Origin: Hydractinia symbiolongicarpus
Taxonomy: Eukaryota; Cnidaria; Hydrozoa; Anthoathecata; Hydractiniidae
Assembly (NCBI RefSeq): GCF_029227915.1
Contig: NC_079888.1
Coordinates: 13,933,001-13,997,000 of the forward strand
Length of the DNA stretch: 64,000 bases
Direction of reading: 5' to 3'
The notes beneath the pieces are model-generated. The model saw nothing but the letters and a program-made list of their open reading frames with translations, had not been told where the DNA came from and searched no databases. Every line of letters begins with the position of its first letter. Position 1 is the first letter of the stretch. This document shows, one piece after another, positions 1-13,600 of this stretch. The translations under genes and the position numbers were made by a program.

Positions 1-1849
1 TACATACCTAATGGGCTGGTGTTTACTTGCACAGTAGTGGACATTCTTCTGTTTGTAAGCATGAACTAATACACTACGTTACCATGAAAATGTACCGGGA
101 GAAAAAATACTATTGGCCAAAAAGTTCTTTGTTTTTACACGCGATGAAAAGTTTCAACTTTAACTTCAATATATCGTTTAATGTGATCTTGCGCACATGA
201 TTTCAAATTTTGAAACTCACGGAAATGCGCCATTATACTTATAAATTTGTTCTACTTCTATTGATTCGCTTCTTTTATCAGATTTAATTTAAATCGTGAT
301 TAAACTAAAAGTTCGTGCTACGGAACGATAGCATATACAGAGTTAGCGCACGATATGAGCTAATGAGAAAATAACTCTTGGTATTTGTATATAGCAAGGG
401 TGGTATTGGATTGTATGCATGTTTTTTATGACTTGTTAACAACAATTGGAAGCAAAACAATCGAAGCATCTACTTTAGCAAATGACAAATGACATAAACA
501 CCAGTTACAAGGTAAAATCCCAACCCTCTTAACCTGACTTTTATTTTCCTTTATTTCCCAGAGTCTTTTATGTGTTAAACTGAAGAAGACTCGCCGCCTG
601 ATGGTAGAACGCTTACCAACATGATTTCCAAAACATGCTTACCCCTTGAGCTTTGTGCCTTTTGCTCTTTCCCAGTTGAAATCCGCTCGCAAGACCATTA
701 ATAGAATGGTTGCAGCAAAGTATGAATAGTAAGCTCGCTAGCATTAGTTTCTTCATGATTTACTAGCTCACACAGATATTATCGAAAATTACGTAAAGTT
801 TGGCCGACTTTAATACAAATCTCATGTAATTAAATTGTTTACCAGGACTTTTATACTCACAGAATTCAATAAAAACAACTAACGCGTTTTTAATCATTAG
901 CTTCATTTAAAGGTCACAAAACAGATTGTTTTGTAAAAGTTAGCAATAATAGATCGTGGGTAAGAATCTTTAAAGATTATCTCCTCGCAACAGGAGGTAT
1001 GATTGAGTATTTAGTGTATTCTCAAGAGTCTTCAAAATACAGTTCATTAAAAACACAGATAAGCACTAATTAGGTTAAGTATGTCACGTTTTTATAATCA
1101 TCTTCTGCATGCTGTTTTTTGTGATGCGTCAAATTGTGCGTGCTGTGGAAACGTCATGTTTAAATTGCTAGTCATTGCAACTTCGTCACCACAGTCAATT
1201 TTGGTTTCATTGCAAACATGGGGTAACCGAATTAGAGTAGTATTTGGGGTAGTGGCTGGGGTAAGTAATTTCAATATTCAAAGCATATATTTTATAAATA
1301 TACATTAATTTTATATTCACTTTTACTCCACTACGACGGCTCTTAAATCGCTTAACATACCGAATTTAGCACCAATTGGTTAAAAGAAGTTTTACTTTTA
1401 CGTTTAGTTTAGAACGCGCAGCTCAGCTATATTTAAAATTTATGTAATAATTTGCAGACAAAATGCTTTTACAAAACTGAGCCACTGTAAAAAAAATCTG
1501 TGAAATAAAACTGTAAAATAAATCTGTAAAATAAAACTACCACCCCAAACACTACCCCAATTAAGGTACCCATATTTTTAACCAACAGTGCAAACTCAAA
1601 TAGAACCTGCTTTGTAATACAGTATTTATATTCAATCAATCGAGAGAGTTAATTATTTGGCATAGTACACGACAACCTGCAGTCCGTTTATTATTTTATT
1701 TCACCTAAACTTCTTTGTTGAAAATAGCATTTTCAAAAGGGCTTTCCATTGGATGTGTAACATACATATACCTGTATCATGATGGTAAATATGGATGATA
1801 GGTTACATTAAATGTAATGCCCGGGTCTTTTTGGCAGAAAATATCCTAT
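1..1849. other. Non-coding stretch
   Basis: AT-rich sequence without a convincing exon, RNA gene or repeat unit on either strand. The only open frames are short and lack recognisable motifs or splice context. I see nothing further here. Confidence 0.5.
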
Positions 1850-2560
1850 CTAATAAGTCATTCCGCTTAAAATTTCTAGCTTGCAATATGATCTGCCTAA
1901 CCAACTTATCATTGTACTCGCCTTAAGCGAAGCTTCCAGTTCGTTATATACACTATCAAGAAAATCCCCTGCTGGAAAAATCCGATTCAGACGTAAAGCT
2001 TGTCTATAGGGAATAGAACTTTTAAAATGAAATACGTTACAGGATGTTGCCTCTAGATACTGTTGAGTATCTGTTGCTTTCACGTACAAATCAGTAATAA
2101 TTTGGTAGCCTTTTCGAATAAACTGGACATCTAGTAGCTAGAATGACAAGCATTTAGAAGTTCTAAAAACTGCTTAAGATTTTCCTCCCATGCTGCCAAA
2201 TCATAAATATGTCTCAATGAAACGCCATCAGACCAACGGTTTTAAGGGAGAGTTATTTAGAAATCTTTCTTCTATCATATTCATGAACAAAATTGCGTAA
2301 GGTGGCGCCATTTTGGTCCAAATAGCTGTTCCTTGTTTCTGCTTATAAAACTGTTGATTGTGTTCGAAGTAGTTATTCTTTAAAACACATTCAGCCAGTT
2401 CCATAAAACATTTTGTTGGAACTGTTTTATTCTCCTTTTTTTCGAGTGCAGCTCTAATTGCTTGTAGCCCTACGTCGTGAGCTATATCAACAGTACATAA
2501 CAAAATATTATTTGGTTAAGAAGTCCCCGAAGTTTACAAAGAAAATCGTTTGTATCCTTT
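1850..2560 (-). pseudogene. Penelope-like element reverse transcriptase, decayed fragment
   Basis: Two open pieces on the minus strand in the same frame (2228-2503 and 1850-2089) read as parts of a Penelope-type reverse transcriptase. The upstream piece has the AECVLKNNYFEHN...KQKQGTAI...APPYAILFM arrangement, corresponding to RT motifs around the conserved QG(T/V)AMG(S/T) block. The downstream piece has SIPYRQALRLNRI, the conserved segment after the catalytic palm. Stops lie between them, and the place where the YxDD box should be reads as FIET, so the catalytic aspartates are lost. No GIY-YIG domain or terminal repeat is visible. This is an old dead retroelement copy, independent of the better preserved one near 51 kb. 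Confidence 0.65.
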
Positions 2561-4605
2561 ATAAAAGCTTTGACCTGTCTAAATAATGGTTGTAGATGAA
2601 AATCCACAAAGAAAAAATATTTTAGTAAAATAACCACAATTGGAAAGGACATGCCTTCCACGAACTTTATGAAAACGTTTGTGTATCTTAGGCAACAAAT
2701 AAGAACAGCCTATTTTAGGACTGATAAAAAGTATTTCATAGTCTCACTAGGTGATGGTTGGTATCCGTATGCTTGTGAATGTTTTTGTGTTCGATATTCT
2801 TTGTTACCTTTATGTTAAGAGGGACGACGGAGTCCGTTTTATGTTTTTTGAATCGATGTTCTAATACGTGCGTGATATTTTATTTTAAATTTAGTAGTTT
2901 TTACTGCTACACCAACAGTGATACTCAGTTTTTTGTTCTTTTCCTAGTTTTTGGGGGTTGATGAAGGTATTGTACCGACAAAAGCGACTTGATAAGTGGC
3001 CGTGATTGGCGGAAGTGAAGGCTTGTCTTGATGGGCTCAAACCACCAACGAGGCACGATCCTGTAGTGAGAGAAAAGACAATTGCAAACTCGTCTCACTA
3101 TCACACTGATAGCTCGGTTAGCAGAGGGTGCTAACATTGTATACTGAAAGTTTCCTAATTATTTTGATGCTTCAGCAACTAGTTTCTATAAACAGGTTTC
3201 CTATTAAAAAACATACGTGTAACAGACCACTGCAACAATTTCATTGAATGTGCAATAGCATTTCTGTGCTAAGTACTCCACACTGGTTGTGAGACATGGT
3301 TTAAGTAGACTAAGTGGTCAACCTGACCTGCAATGCTAACCTTTTGTTGCTTTACTGATTTCTTTATCTTCCATATTTTGGAAGTACTACGTTGAATGCT
3401 GTATATATTTTATTGACATAAACTAGCTCTTATGCAGGGATCTTGTTATATTAAAACAAGCCTTTACTGGCACAAGGGTGCACCAAATTTGACTTCCTCG
3501 TCCAACATAATGTTTTACATCGAAGCCAACGAAGATCGCAACATTCAAGGAAAATAGAGGTGCTGAAGTGACCAACAATCAGCATGTTTCAAGAGTATAG
3601 ATTAAACTGAATCTCCGCAATCCTACGTCCGCTGTAAACATCGAGAAGTGAACTTTGACAATGCGACACTCTACATATAAACAACAAATGTGATTACTTG
3701 TGGTGGTTATTGTGAAATACTTTTAGTCAAAAGCTGTAGTTATCCACGAAAGAATTGATGTTGTTAATCACACTCGTTTCTATGTTATTTAAAACTTGTG
3801 AGTACGCTCGCGTCTATCTCTATAATGACGTAATGTTTAAATAGCCGGTAAACAAAAAAGACTAATTTTTTTCAGATTTCGCATTCTTCAGTATATTCAG
3901 TCACAGAAAACCTTATCTATTATTACAAAACGATAGATTCTGCGCTATTAAGTGCTATTTATTTTAGTGATTACATGTTTTTACTGCAACAAGTTTACAT
4001 AAGACATATTTATAAAGGTGCGTTCAGATAATAATAATACATTCAAAAATTTTTTTTTTAATTTTTTTTTAAATATACATGAGGGAACAAGAGAATTATT
4101 TACGTATTGAAGAAGGTCGATTATAACTAAGAGATAAAGTACTGATTAGAACAAAAGGGAGGGCAAAGGGTTGCTTGATGGTAGGGACTTACTTTATGGA
4201 TGCTACCCTCTATTGTTGTTATTGTTATTATTATATTGACACAATAAAAAATCATACGGTAATCCAAACTTTGTTCGTTTCAGAAAGTTTGATGGGAGTT
4301 ATCGATTAGTACGACTAAATGCTGAAACAAGATTAATAGCTTGATTTAGCGTTCTGGATGACAAGCTATTCAATAAATGCTGCTTTCGAAATTTAAAGAG
4401 CTCTGTCAAAGTTCTATTCCTACTTGCGATCAAAAAGCTGGATTGGGCACGAACCAATAATGCAAAAAGTATTGTGGATAAATTAACGTATAAAACCAAA
4501 CTAAGTAGAATTATGTGTAGATCACTACAAATTTTTTAAAAACAAAAAAACTGACGACATATACTAAGATTAGATTATTTTGTCAGTCCCCCCCCCTGTC
4601 TTCGC
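2561..4605. other. Non-coding stretch downstream of the Rel gene
   Basis: This region lies 3' of the Rel gene stop codon. It probably contains the 3' UTR of that gene near 4.3-4.6 kb, but I see no clear AATAAA on the minus strand close to the stop. The remainder is AT-rich with short homopolymer runs. No exon or RNA gene is supported. Confidence 0.4.
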
Positions 4606-7600
4606 TTATAGATACTCCTCGAAACTCCTATTTTCCGCATTATTGTTTGACGACCAGTAAAAATTCAAATCGGATTCTGAAAGATTAAAGGGACTGTTTT
4701 GTTCATGAAGGAAACTCTGCAAACTTTTCAGCTTTTCGTCATAAACATTGGCACTCTTTTCTGCATCATTATATGTCTTTTCTGCGTCCGGAACGTCTGC
4801 TTCCACATATTGATTTTCAATCACCATTTGAGAAGTACTGTGGGAAACGGCTGGCATCACTATATTTGATCCTTCAACAACCTGTTGTTGCAACAGTATG
4901 TGGGATTGATTGATGTTATCAACAGGTTCCTGTCCAGGCATGACACCTTCAACGATTTGTTGCTGGGGCATGTCTTGTGCGTACTGTGTAGGATGTTGTG
5001 TCTGTTGCAGTTGTTGCGCCTTAATTGACTTCTCATTCAACACAACTACTCTTGATTGCTCTGAAGACAGTTGCTCGAGCTGCTCATTTTGACATTGTTG
5101 TAGTGGTTTCAGCGGTGTCAGCAAATTATTTTGTATTTGTTGAAAATATTTTGGTTGTCCAGGATATAACATGCTGTTTGGCTCCCTAATTTTTTGAGAC
5201 GCATCCAAATTAAATTGCGGAGCATTAAGCAATTCGTCAAGGTGGTTGATGACATCGTTAGATTTATCAAAGGTCTGTCCAGGCATTGCAATGGATGATG
5301 CTGCTATGAGGTTTGTTGATCCACAAGTATCATCCAATTGGTGTTCATTTGGTTGATGAAAAATTCTGTTCCCAAACAAGTTGTTGCTTTTATTTCCTGT
5401 TGTTGCGTAGGTGATATCAACATCTTGTTGGTCTAATTGAGACGAAGTCTGCCTAGGTGTGTTGAAGTATTCGATGATGGAGTCACTCAGAGTCCTAAAA
5501 TTTCCAGCATACCTCAATCTATCTCCAGCTGATGATGGATCAATTGGTGATGGATCGCACGTCTTCCTTCTTTTGGCACCGATGTGATAATCATCTAAAG
5601 TATTTCGCAAGATAAATAACAAAATGATTCACTTGTATTTTCTTGAGGGAGATCGTTTATACTTGCATTCGCATTAAGCCCTTATTACTCTATAAACATT
5701 TCTTTTTGCCATTACAGAGTAAAGCAGATTCTGGAAACTCAAGTTCATTGACAATAAAACAAACAACAACAACAATAAAAACAACAAAAAATAACCAGAA
5801 ACATATTACCTTCATCGTTAGGTTGATATATAAACTCTATTCTTTTTTGAGAATGCCAATCTTTGTTGGATTTTCTTTGAAGTTCAATAAAGACCTTTTT
5901 CGGTTCAACTGTTTTACCATCACGATATGGTGGCATGATGAATTTGAAACTAGTCTAAAATTGAAAGGGTTTTTTTTAAAAAAAATAGGTAGGGTTATAT
6001 AGGTTTTAATTATACGCGTCTTGTGTGATGTAATCCGAAGTTTTGTGTGGCATTGTTGGAGTGTCAGACGTAAAATGCGACGTGGTACAGCGTCAAGTGT
6101 CGTGTAGTATAGCGCGATGTGATGCATGGTGCCATGTGTTGTGTCGGTAATCATTATAAACCCGTGGGTAATCACAGGTTTATAATGATAAATAATGAGA
6201 AACACTGAAAACCTTGTCTTGAATTTTACCACATTTTTTTAAAATTGTAGGAGAAAATGAAAAGTCGCAAATAATCATGTTGTTCTTTGTTTGAAATACA
6301 GAAAGATTATTCATTTTGACCTAGTTTGAAATAACTATGATTCATCAGTCCTGCTGCAAGGTTACCATACGCTTGGTTACACGTCAAAGAAAATACAGTA
6401 AGAATTAGTGGTATATTTATTTTCAAAACATAATAAAAAAAACTATTTGTGAAAAAACTTTTTGCGCAGTGGCAGTATATAAAATTATAGGACAAAAGTC
6501 CAAAGTCTAGATAGGGTTCTGATTATATTTATGGCCTTTAAAAAGGTCTCCGTTTTAAAGGTATGGCCACCCTGTTTCATTGACATTGTTATAAAAATTA
6601 TAAAAGAAATAAAAAAAACGCAATTTAAACTAGATTTTGATTTCGAGTCAGCAAGACAACACGTGCATTTTGTCTTTTCAAGCAAATGGCAAAAAACCCA
6701 GAACAAACGTCAACAAAAAATTATCTTGTTATAAAAAGTATAAAAAAACAAAAAAATGCAATTTTAACTAGATTTTGATTTCGAGTCAGCAAGACAACAC
6801 GTGCATTTTGTCTTTCCAAGCAGATGGCAAAAAACCCAGAACAAATGTCAACAAAAAATCATGTGTAAAGTAGTTTTTATATGTTATTACTAGTTGTAGA
6901 GAATTGTGTAGAGCTGAGAATTTAAATGGCTAAATGGTGCCTACTCACATTCTTATGAATATCGACTTTGTTTATTGGAACAAACTTTTTCCATGATGGC
7001 TCCAAGGTATTTTCTAAAAAACAGTTCTTGAAATTATAAACAATAAAACAAAAAATAAAAGTTAACCTTAAATAAACAAGCTAAACATACCTCCATCATG
7101 AACGCAAATGACTGCATCCTCCGCTAAAACAGAAAAGTAGTAAGTGGTAAGAATACAACTTTGAAATTTAATTCTTGCTATAACCCTGGATTGTTTTAAT
7201 TTGGCGTGTATTTAAGGATTTTAGAGTAATAATATATAAAAATGCACATTAAATGACAACATTAGGGACAAACAAAAATTTGTCTGTGCCTAATTCGAAA
7301 ATTTGCATCAAATATCAACGAAAGTAAAACAACTATTCTATTACAAGAACAGTAACTACGCACCATCAACATTTGAACAGTTTACTTGGATTTCAGTTCC
7401 ACCTTTTGCAGGTCCAACTATTTCTTTCTGGATAACATGAAATGCCATGATATTCATATCAGCACCGCTTTTGCAGCCTTTACAAGTAAAAAAAAGTAAT
7501 ACGCAACGCAACTAGTAAATTTAGCTGAGATTTAAAAAACTAAGCAATAAATCAACAAATTCTTAGTAGTTTGGTCTGATTTTTTCCTATCTTTAGTTTC

Positions 7601-10600
7601 GAGTTCTAATAAAAGCAAACAACAGTAGTAACAGTAGATATCCCCCAGAATTTTTGTCTGACAGTCACAGGGCGACTATATAAATTAAAATTGAATCTCA
7701 GATCGATTATTTCAAAAGTTTGGTTTCTGAACCTAGGCATTAAAAGAATAAAAAAATGTATATTTAATAACACGTAATGTATATTTAACAACACGTAATG
7801 TATATTTAATAACACGTAATGTATATTTAATAACACGTAATGTATTTTTAATAACACGTAATGTATATTTAAGAACTTTTAACATGAAATTCGTTACAAA
7901 AAAACTATTTTTTCAATTGATTTAAAAGTAAAAATTTTAATTGATTGTTTGCGTTTTTTAATGAAATCGACAAAAATTATTTTTTGTTATAAATTATACA
8001 ATAAATTTTAAACGTAAACGTTGCTGAGTGGATTTTTCCAGGAATTTTCGTTAAAAACTTTTTTTTATTAGCCTTCTTAATGAAATTATCAATAAACCTT
8101 TTTGTGATAAGAAGCGCAATACATTTAAGGGGATTCTTCCACGGGTTTAAATAGTTAATTAATACTTCTGTAAAAAACTTACGTGCATTGATTATAACAG
8201 ACGAAAATATGGGAGGATAATATATGAAACGTCCATCTACACTTTGTAAAACCAACTGAAAGCGAAGATGACATTTATTCAGATCTGTCTCTTTTGCTTG
8301 TTGTTCTGCTGCTTCTTTTAACCAATTCTGATTGTTCACTTAAAACAAAGATTACGTTATGCAATCAATAATTATGTTTTTGTGTTTCGGTTACTTTTTA
8401 ACTTTACAAGATTTGTTTTAACGTAGCTGTCCTGGGTGATAAAGTTAATTTTATATTCTTGTCAACATATCTAAGCCAATTTCCCCCCGCAAACAGAGCA
8501 TTTTGACTAAAAGTTATTATTTCTGGATACTATCCATAAATTTAACATTGTTGAGCTTCTGTAGAAGTCTAAATTGTAGCACCTTCTTGGTAACCCGTAA
8601 ATACCCTTAAAGAGGTCAAGTGGATTCCCCTATCGACTCTTTTTGCTGTGATTTGCTATGTTTTATAGCTATAATACTACCTGCATTTTTATTATCATCC
8701 GTTAGACGAAAGTCTCCCAGAGCCCTAGATATTTGCTATTACTCGAAATTATCACTTAAATTTCTATCACATTTTTATAATAACCTCAGAATTGATTAAG
8801 ATGGTATCTGCAAACTTACATTTTAACTTTAACTGTTTTTTTAAGGGCAAGTGAACGTTCGAAATCAAGCTGGAATATGCATATGTAAAAACACTACCAA
8901 GCTTAGAGCATAATTACACGGGGGCGAGTTCAGAGAGTATAGTAATGTTACCGAAGTCTTGTTACGTATAAGAAAATACATATCTGTCTACGTAAAACAC
9001 CCAAAACACAAGAAAGCACACATCAGAAGGACTCATAAAGCCTACGCAATATGTGTTATACTTATAAAAAGAAAAACATTCATCAAGAGCAATCAAAGGA
9101 CAAAGTTTTGATACTTGACAAACCCGGTCCCCGATTTTTAGATATTATCGGGGTTTTCGGGCTTCTTTATGCACTTTATCGTATTAAATAAGTAAAAACT
9201 GGAAGATATGTTTAATAAATCTTGTGTTGATATAAGAACGTTAAAATTTGTTCCAGTACTAAACTACTTGGATTTTAAGTAGATATTTTGAAAGCAAAAT
9301 GCTGACATTATCAAAAATTTATCGCTATTACTTTGATCCTTAAGTGACATGCTACAACTGTGCCAAGTTTAATATCAGAAGTTATGGATAGTGTGAGGGT
9401 GTGGTGCAGAACTCCCCTACACCTCAAATTTACAGGCATAGAACACCAAGTATGCTTAGGGTTCATCAATTTGTACACAAACAATACATATTTTTCTCAG
9501 CCGCTTTAGGAAAAGAAATTGTGCTGTTGTTTCAGCCATAGTGACTTTTCACAAATCCTGAGATGCTTACATGAACCACGTAGATATTTCTGTAAAAAAA
9601 CGACTGGTGGTTGAAATACAAAAACATGGAAAAAAGAAGAACTGAATTTTGAAACAGAATTTTTCAGGAAACCCAGAAAACTGATAACCTCAATCAAGCT
9701 GTACACTACGAGCTTAAAATATTAAAAACAATTTTCTTACCATCACTTATTTCATATGAATTATTCATCATACTCGCATAATTGTAAGCATCACAGTCGT
9801 TCAGTGCATAGTCATTTATAAAACTTGCCGACTTATAAACGCAATTCATGCGTCTGACCAACATTGAACGTTTTGAATCCATTTCAGCTCTGTTATTTGA
9901 ATCATTTTGACGCTTCAGAGCTTGAATGCATAAATCTAACCTAAATAAAAACCACTGAAAGTTAAGGACTCAAAACTTGTGTTGTGCTGCAAAACAAAAC
10001 AAAAATTAATTCTTATTGAATTTTGGTGGAAAACAAAGGTGCGACACTCAGTTATGTTGCAATTTTAGTGTAAACACATACAATCAACATCACCTTTTTT
10101 TATTTGAGGAAGAGCCTTAATATAGATCATACTGATAAAAATAAAAAATAAAAATTAAATATAATCAAAATGGACACATTCCAGTTCTGAATAGAAAACA
10201 GACATGAAAATATGCTATGTCAATGTTCTCATCAATTGTTAAAACTCCTTAAGTTACCCTATGCAATTTTACTTTTTTCAAAAAAAAATATTAGAAACTT
10301 TCAGTGCAAGGGAATTTCCACACAGAATAAGGTAAAACGAAAAAGTAATTATGGCTTACTCGAGTTCCTTTTGACCAATATCATAGACATGAAAATCAAT
10401 ATTCTCACTTTGTTGACCACTTCTGTCTTTGCGTATCGAAGAGTATGGATGCAATTGGTGATTACTGTCTACAAGAGACAAGATGACTTTCCCATGTTGA
10501 AAACACGGATTCAGCTAAAAAAAATGATAGCCGTTTAATTGTTGTACTTTGGAATGTATGTCAAAAAAGCAGAAATGTATACACTGAAATAAATCAATTG

Positions 10601-13600
10601 AGTAATCCACTTGAATACAGATCTCTGTCTAAAACACAACCATGTTACATGGCACAACTTCAATATGTCTTCTCGTGAAAACGATTAAGCACTCAAAGTC
10701 ATAACGTAAGTAAGCATCAGTTTTAAAATTTATTTTGTATAATAAAATTAATTGATTTTTTACTTTAAGAAGACAAACTTGAACAGGTATTTAATTTAGC
10801 AGTTAGCTAAAACAGTTTTTTATGAATTTAATTTTTCTTTGCAGAAAAGGAAATTTTTTATGCAGGATAATATAAATTTGCAGAGGGCAAATTTTTTGCA
10901 GTATCTTTATATCTTCACAAAATAAACAGACAACACAAAAGAACGGAAAGAACAAATTTGAAATAACATATTTTTAAAACATAAAACTGATCATTATCGA
11001 CAAAAACTTGAAAAAGGTTCTTGCAAATATAACTTAGGCTTTTTTTATTTTATATTGTCTTTAATGTTCTCTTCTAATTCGCTTGAGTTATTTTACATTA
11101 TTACATTATTCTACATATGCCCTCGAACTATCCTCTCGAAAAAATTTGTATTAAATTTAACTTTGTGAACGGTTGATTCTGTAAAAATTCACTGTTGGTG
11201 AGAACAGTTTTCTTAATTTAATTTTTAATAAAGGTAACTTAATTATTACTTTGGCAATGTATTGGGCGGTTGATGTACCACTGTAAAATCTGTAAAATTT
11301 AGGATCAACAAAAATTTGTTCCTTTAAGTTTTTTTTTCATCTTTTTATAATGTATAATGTTACTTTGTTTAGTATCTACAAACCTTATCCCTCCCCTATA
11401 ACATAACGTCCCCCTTCAAACGAGATTCATGTCATAATAAACATCAAAGAATTAATAAGCACATTAAGATGCGCTAAAGCAATGTCTTTTGTGCTGATAG
11501 ATTTGGATAAATTTGTTTTTGGCAAACTTACCTTCACTTTAGGATATGGTCCTCTCCTTCCTTTTATATGACCATAAGCTTTTCCATCTCTTCTTTCATT
11601 GCTATACCGATAGGTGTGTCCATACTGAAAAGTTTTGAAAACAAACAAGTAATATGCCACTTATTAAATTTAAAATCAAAATATAACCACAAATTATTAG
11701 TCTACCACTTCCACTAAAAATTTATTCTCTTGGGATTTTGACTTCAACTGCTTGGCTAGTTAAAAGTGTTTTTGTTTTAGGGTGAAAGGTTCCCATTTAA
11801 AGTCCTGTCCAAGTCATGAATATAACCCTAACAATGTTAATCAGCCCCTTCTTTGAAGCTGTTGTGATCTCACATTATAGCATTTTATGTTCTACAAGAA
11901 CGGATGTAAGTTACCATAAATACAACAAAATAATGAATGAAAAGATTATACCGAGCTTGGTTGTTCTGTAATTGACAACGGTTGCTGTACATTTTCTTGC
12001 ATTCCCAATGATTGAGTTTGCACAACTAAATCAAATAATAATAAATTTCTTACAAGAATTATAAAAAGAAAGATTAATATTAATAACTCCTAATATTAAA
12101 ATAATAATATAGAGTATTTATCAATACAAATATATAATGTTTATATATATTATGATATGTTATTAAAAATATGGTTTTAGCAATTCAGAGCTCAACAAAA
12201 TCCCAGTATCCTAATTTTAACATGGCATATTTCAAAAGATGCCACATTGTGACATTTCAGCCATTTTTTTAATGTCATATATATCCAACGCAGCAAAAAT
12301 TTAAAGACAATTTTTTACTGAATTCAATAATTTAAACCCATAAGAAAATGTGACAAAGCATAGAAATAGCTCATAGATGGTGCATGGTGGTGGTGTGTAT
12401 GCAATATACACCACAACCATACACATATATGTAAAACAATGGCGTAACAATTGTGCTTGGGATTATCCACATTGTGGTTGCATCAAGAACCATGGTAGTG
12501 GCTAACACAGTTAAACTGAATTAACTCTGTATGAATTCGTACACATCTTCCTATTTTAAACAGATCAACAAAACACTGGACAGTAAAAAAAATAGATTTC
12601 TTTCTTCAGCAATACAGACAAAGATGACTGATTATTAGTTTAATGGCAAACCTTGTGGCTGACTTGTTACTTAGACCCAAAAAGTGGATTACAGAAACTG
12701 AAATAGATTATATTTATGGTGCTTTTGTATAAATTAGTGGTAGTTTCAGGTTATACTGAACACTCCTTTGTAGTGGTTACCATTTTGTGGCTGACCTTAC
12801 TACTGGTTAGGTATTACCTGTCATTGTTATGAAATGTGAATATGATTCGTTTTTTGAAGCAGTGAATGTTATTATTAATAACTGCTATAAGTTTAAAATT
12901 CTTACAAAAGATGTGGCTGAAAATGTTTTGTCAGTTGCAAAAATGTTTTAAAAGCATTTGTTCTTAAATATATGTATATATACTGCAGGATATTTTTATA
13001 GTAAAAAATAATTTCTGATGTTTTGCATTTTGTTGAGGAAAACGGTTTTTGGCAATTTGTAAAGTTATTAGCAGAACATGGGCATCAATGCAAAACAATG
13101 ACATTTAGTTATTACATAGGATAGATTTTCCATAAGTTTATGAGTTCCTAGCGTTTAGTTATAGTTCTTTTCGCTTAGTTGATTTAACGGTTTTTAGGTT
13201 ATACACTCTTCAGTCTTACACTCTTAATGTCAATTTATTAGTGAGTTGTGATAATATGTCTTCAGGTTATCATGTGTTCTGAGTAAGGCAAATTCAAGAA
13301 GTTTCAACAGATCAAATTTTTGAACATGCAGCCTTTACTGGTAAATTTAGCTAAAAAATATGATAAAGAATATATTTTCACACTGTGTAAGACATATTAC
13401 GGTATGTACTCACTGTGTAAAAACTTCATTAAATTCTGTTAAATTACAGGGAGATGTCATTTCTAGTTTATATATTGTTTCTAACCAGAAATTGTGGCTT
13501 ACAGGACAAAGACCCATTCTTGCTCATGAAGAAAAATGTCAGGCACCTTTTAAGACCCATAATCAAATTTTTCTAAAACATAACACTTTTTGAAAAGACA

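Noticed and set aside
3010-3140. tRNA-like boxes (tagctcggttagcag on plus; ggtttgagccc on minus)
   Set aside because: The A- and B-box-like motifs lie on opposite strands and do not fold into one tRNA.
4910-5092. Cys-rich plus-strand frame
   Set aside because: Antisense shadow of the Gln-rich last Rel exon.
7606-7857. Repetitive minus-strand frame (HYVLLNI repeats)
   Set aside because: Explained by the 21-bp minisatellite in a Rel intron.
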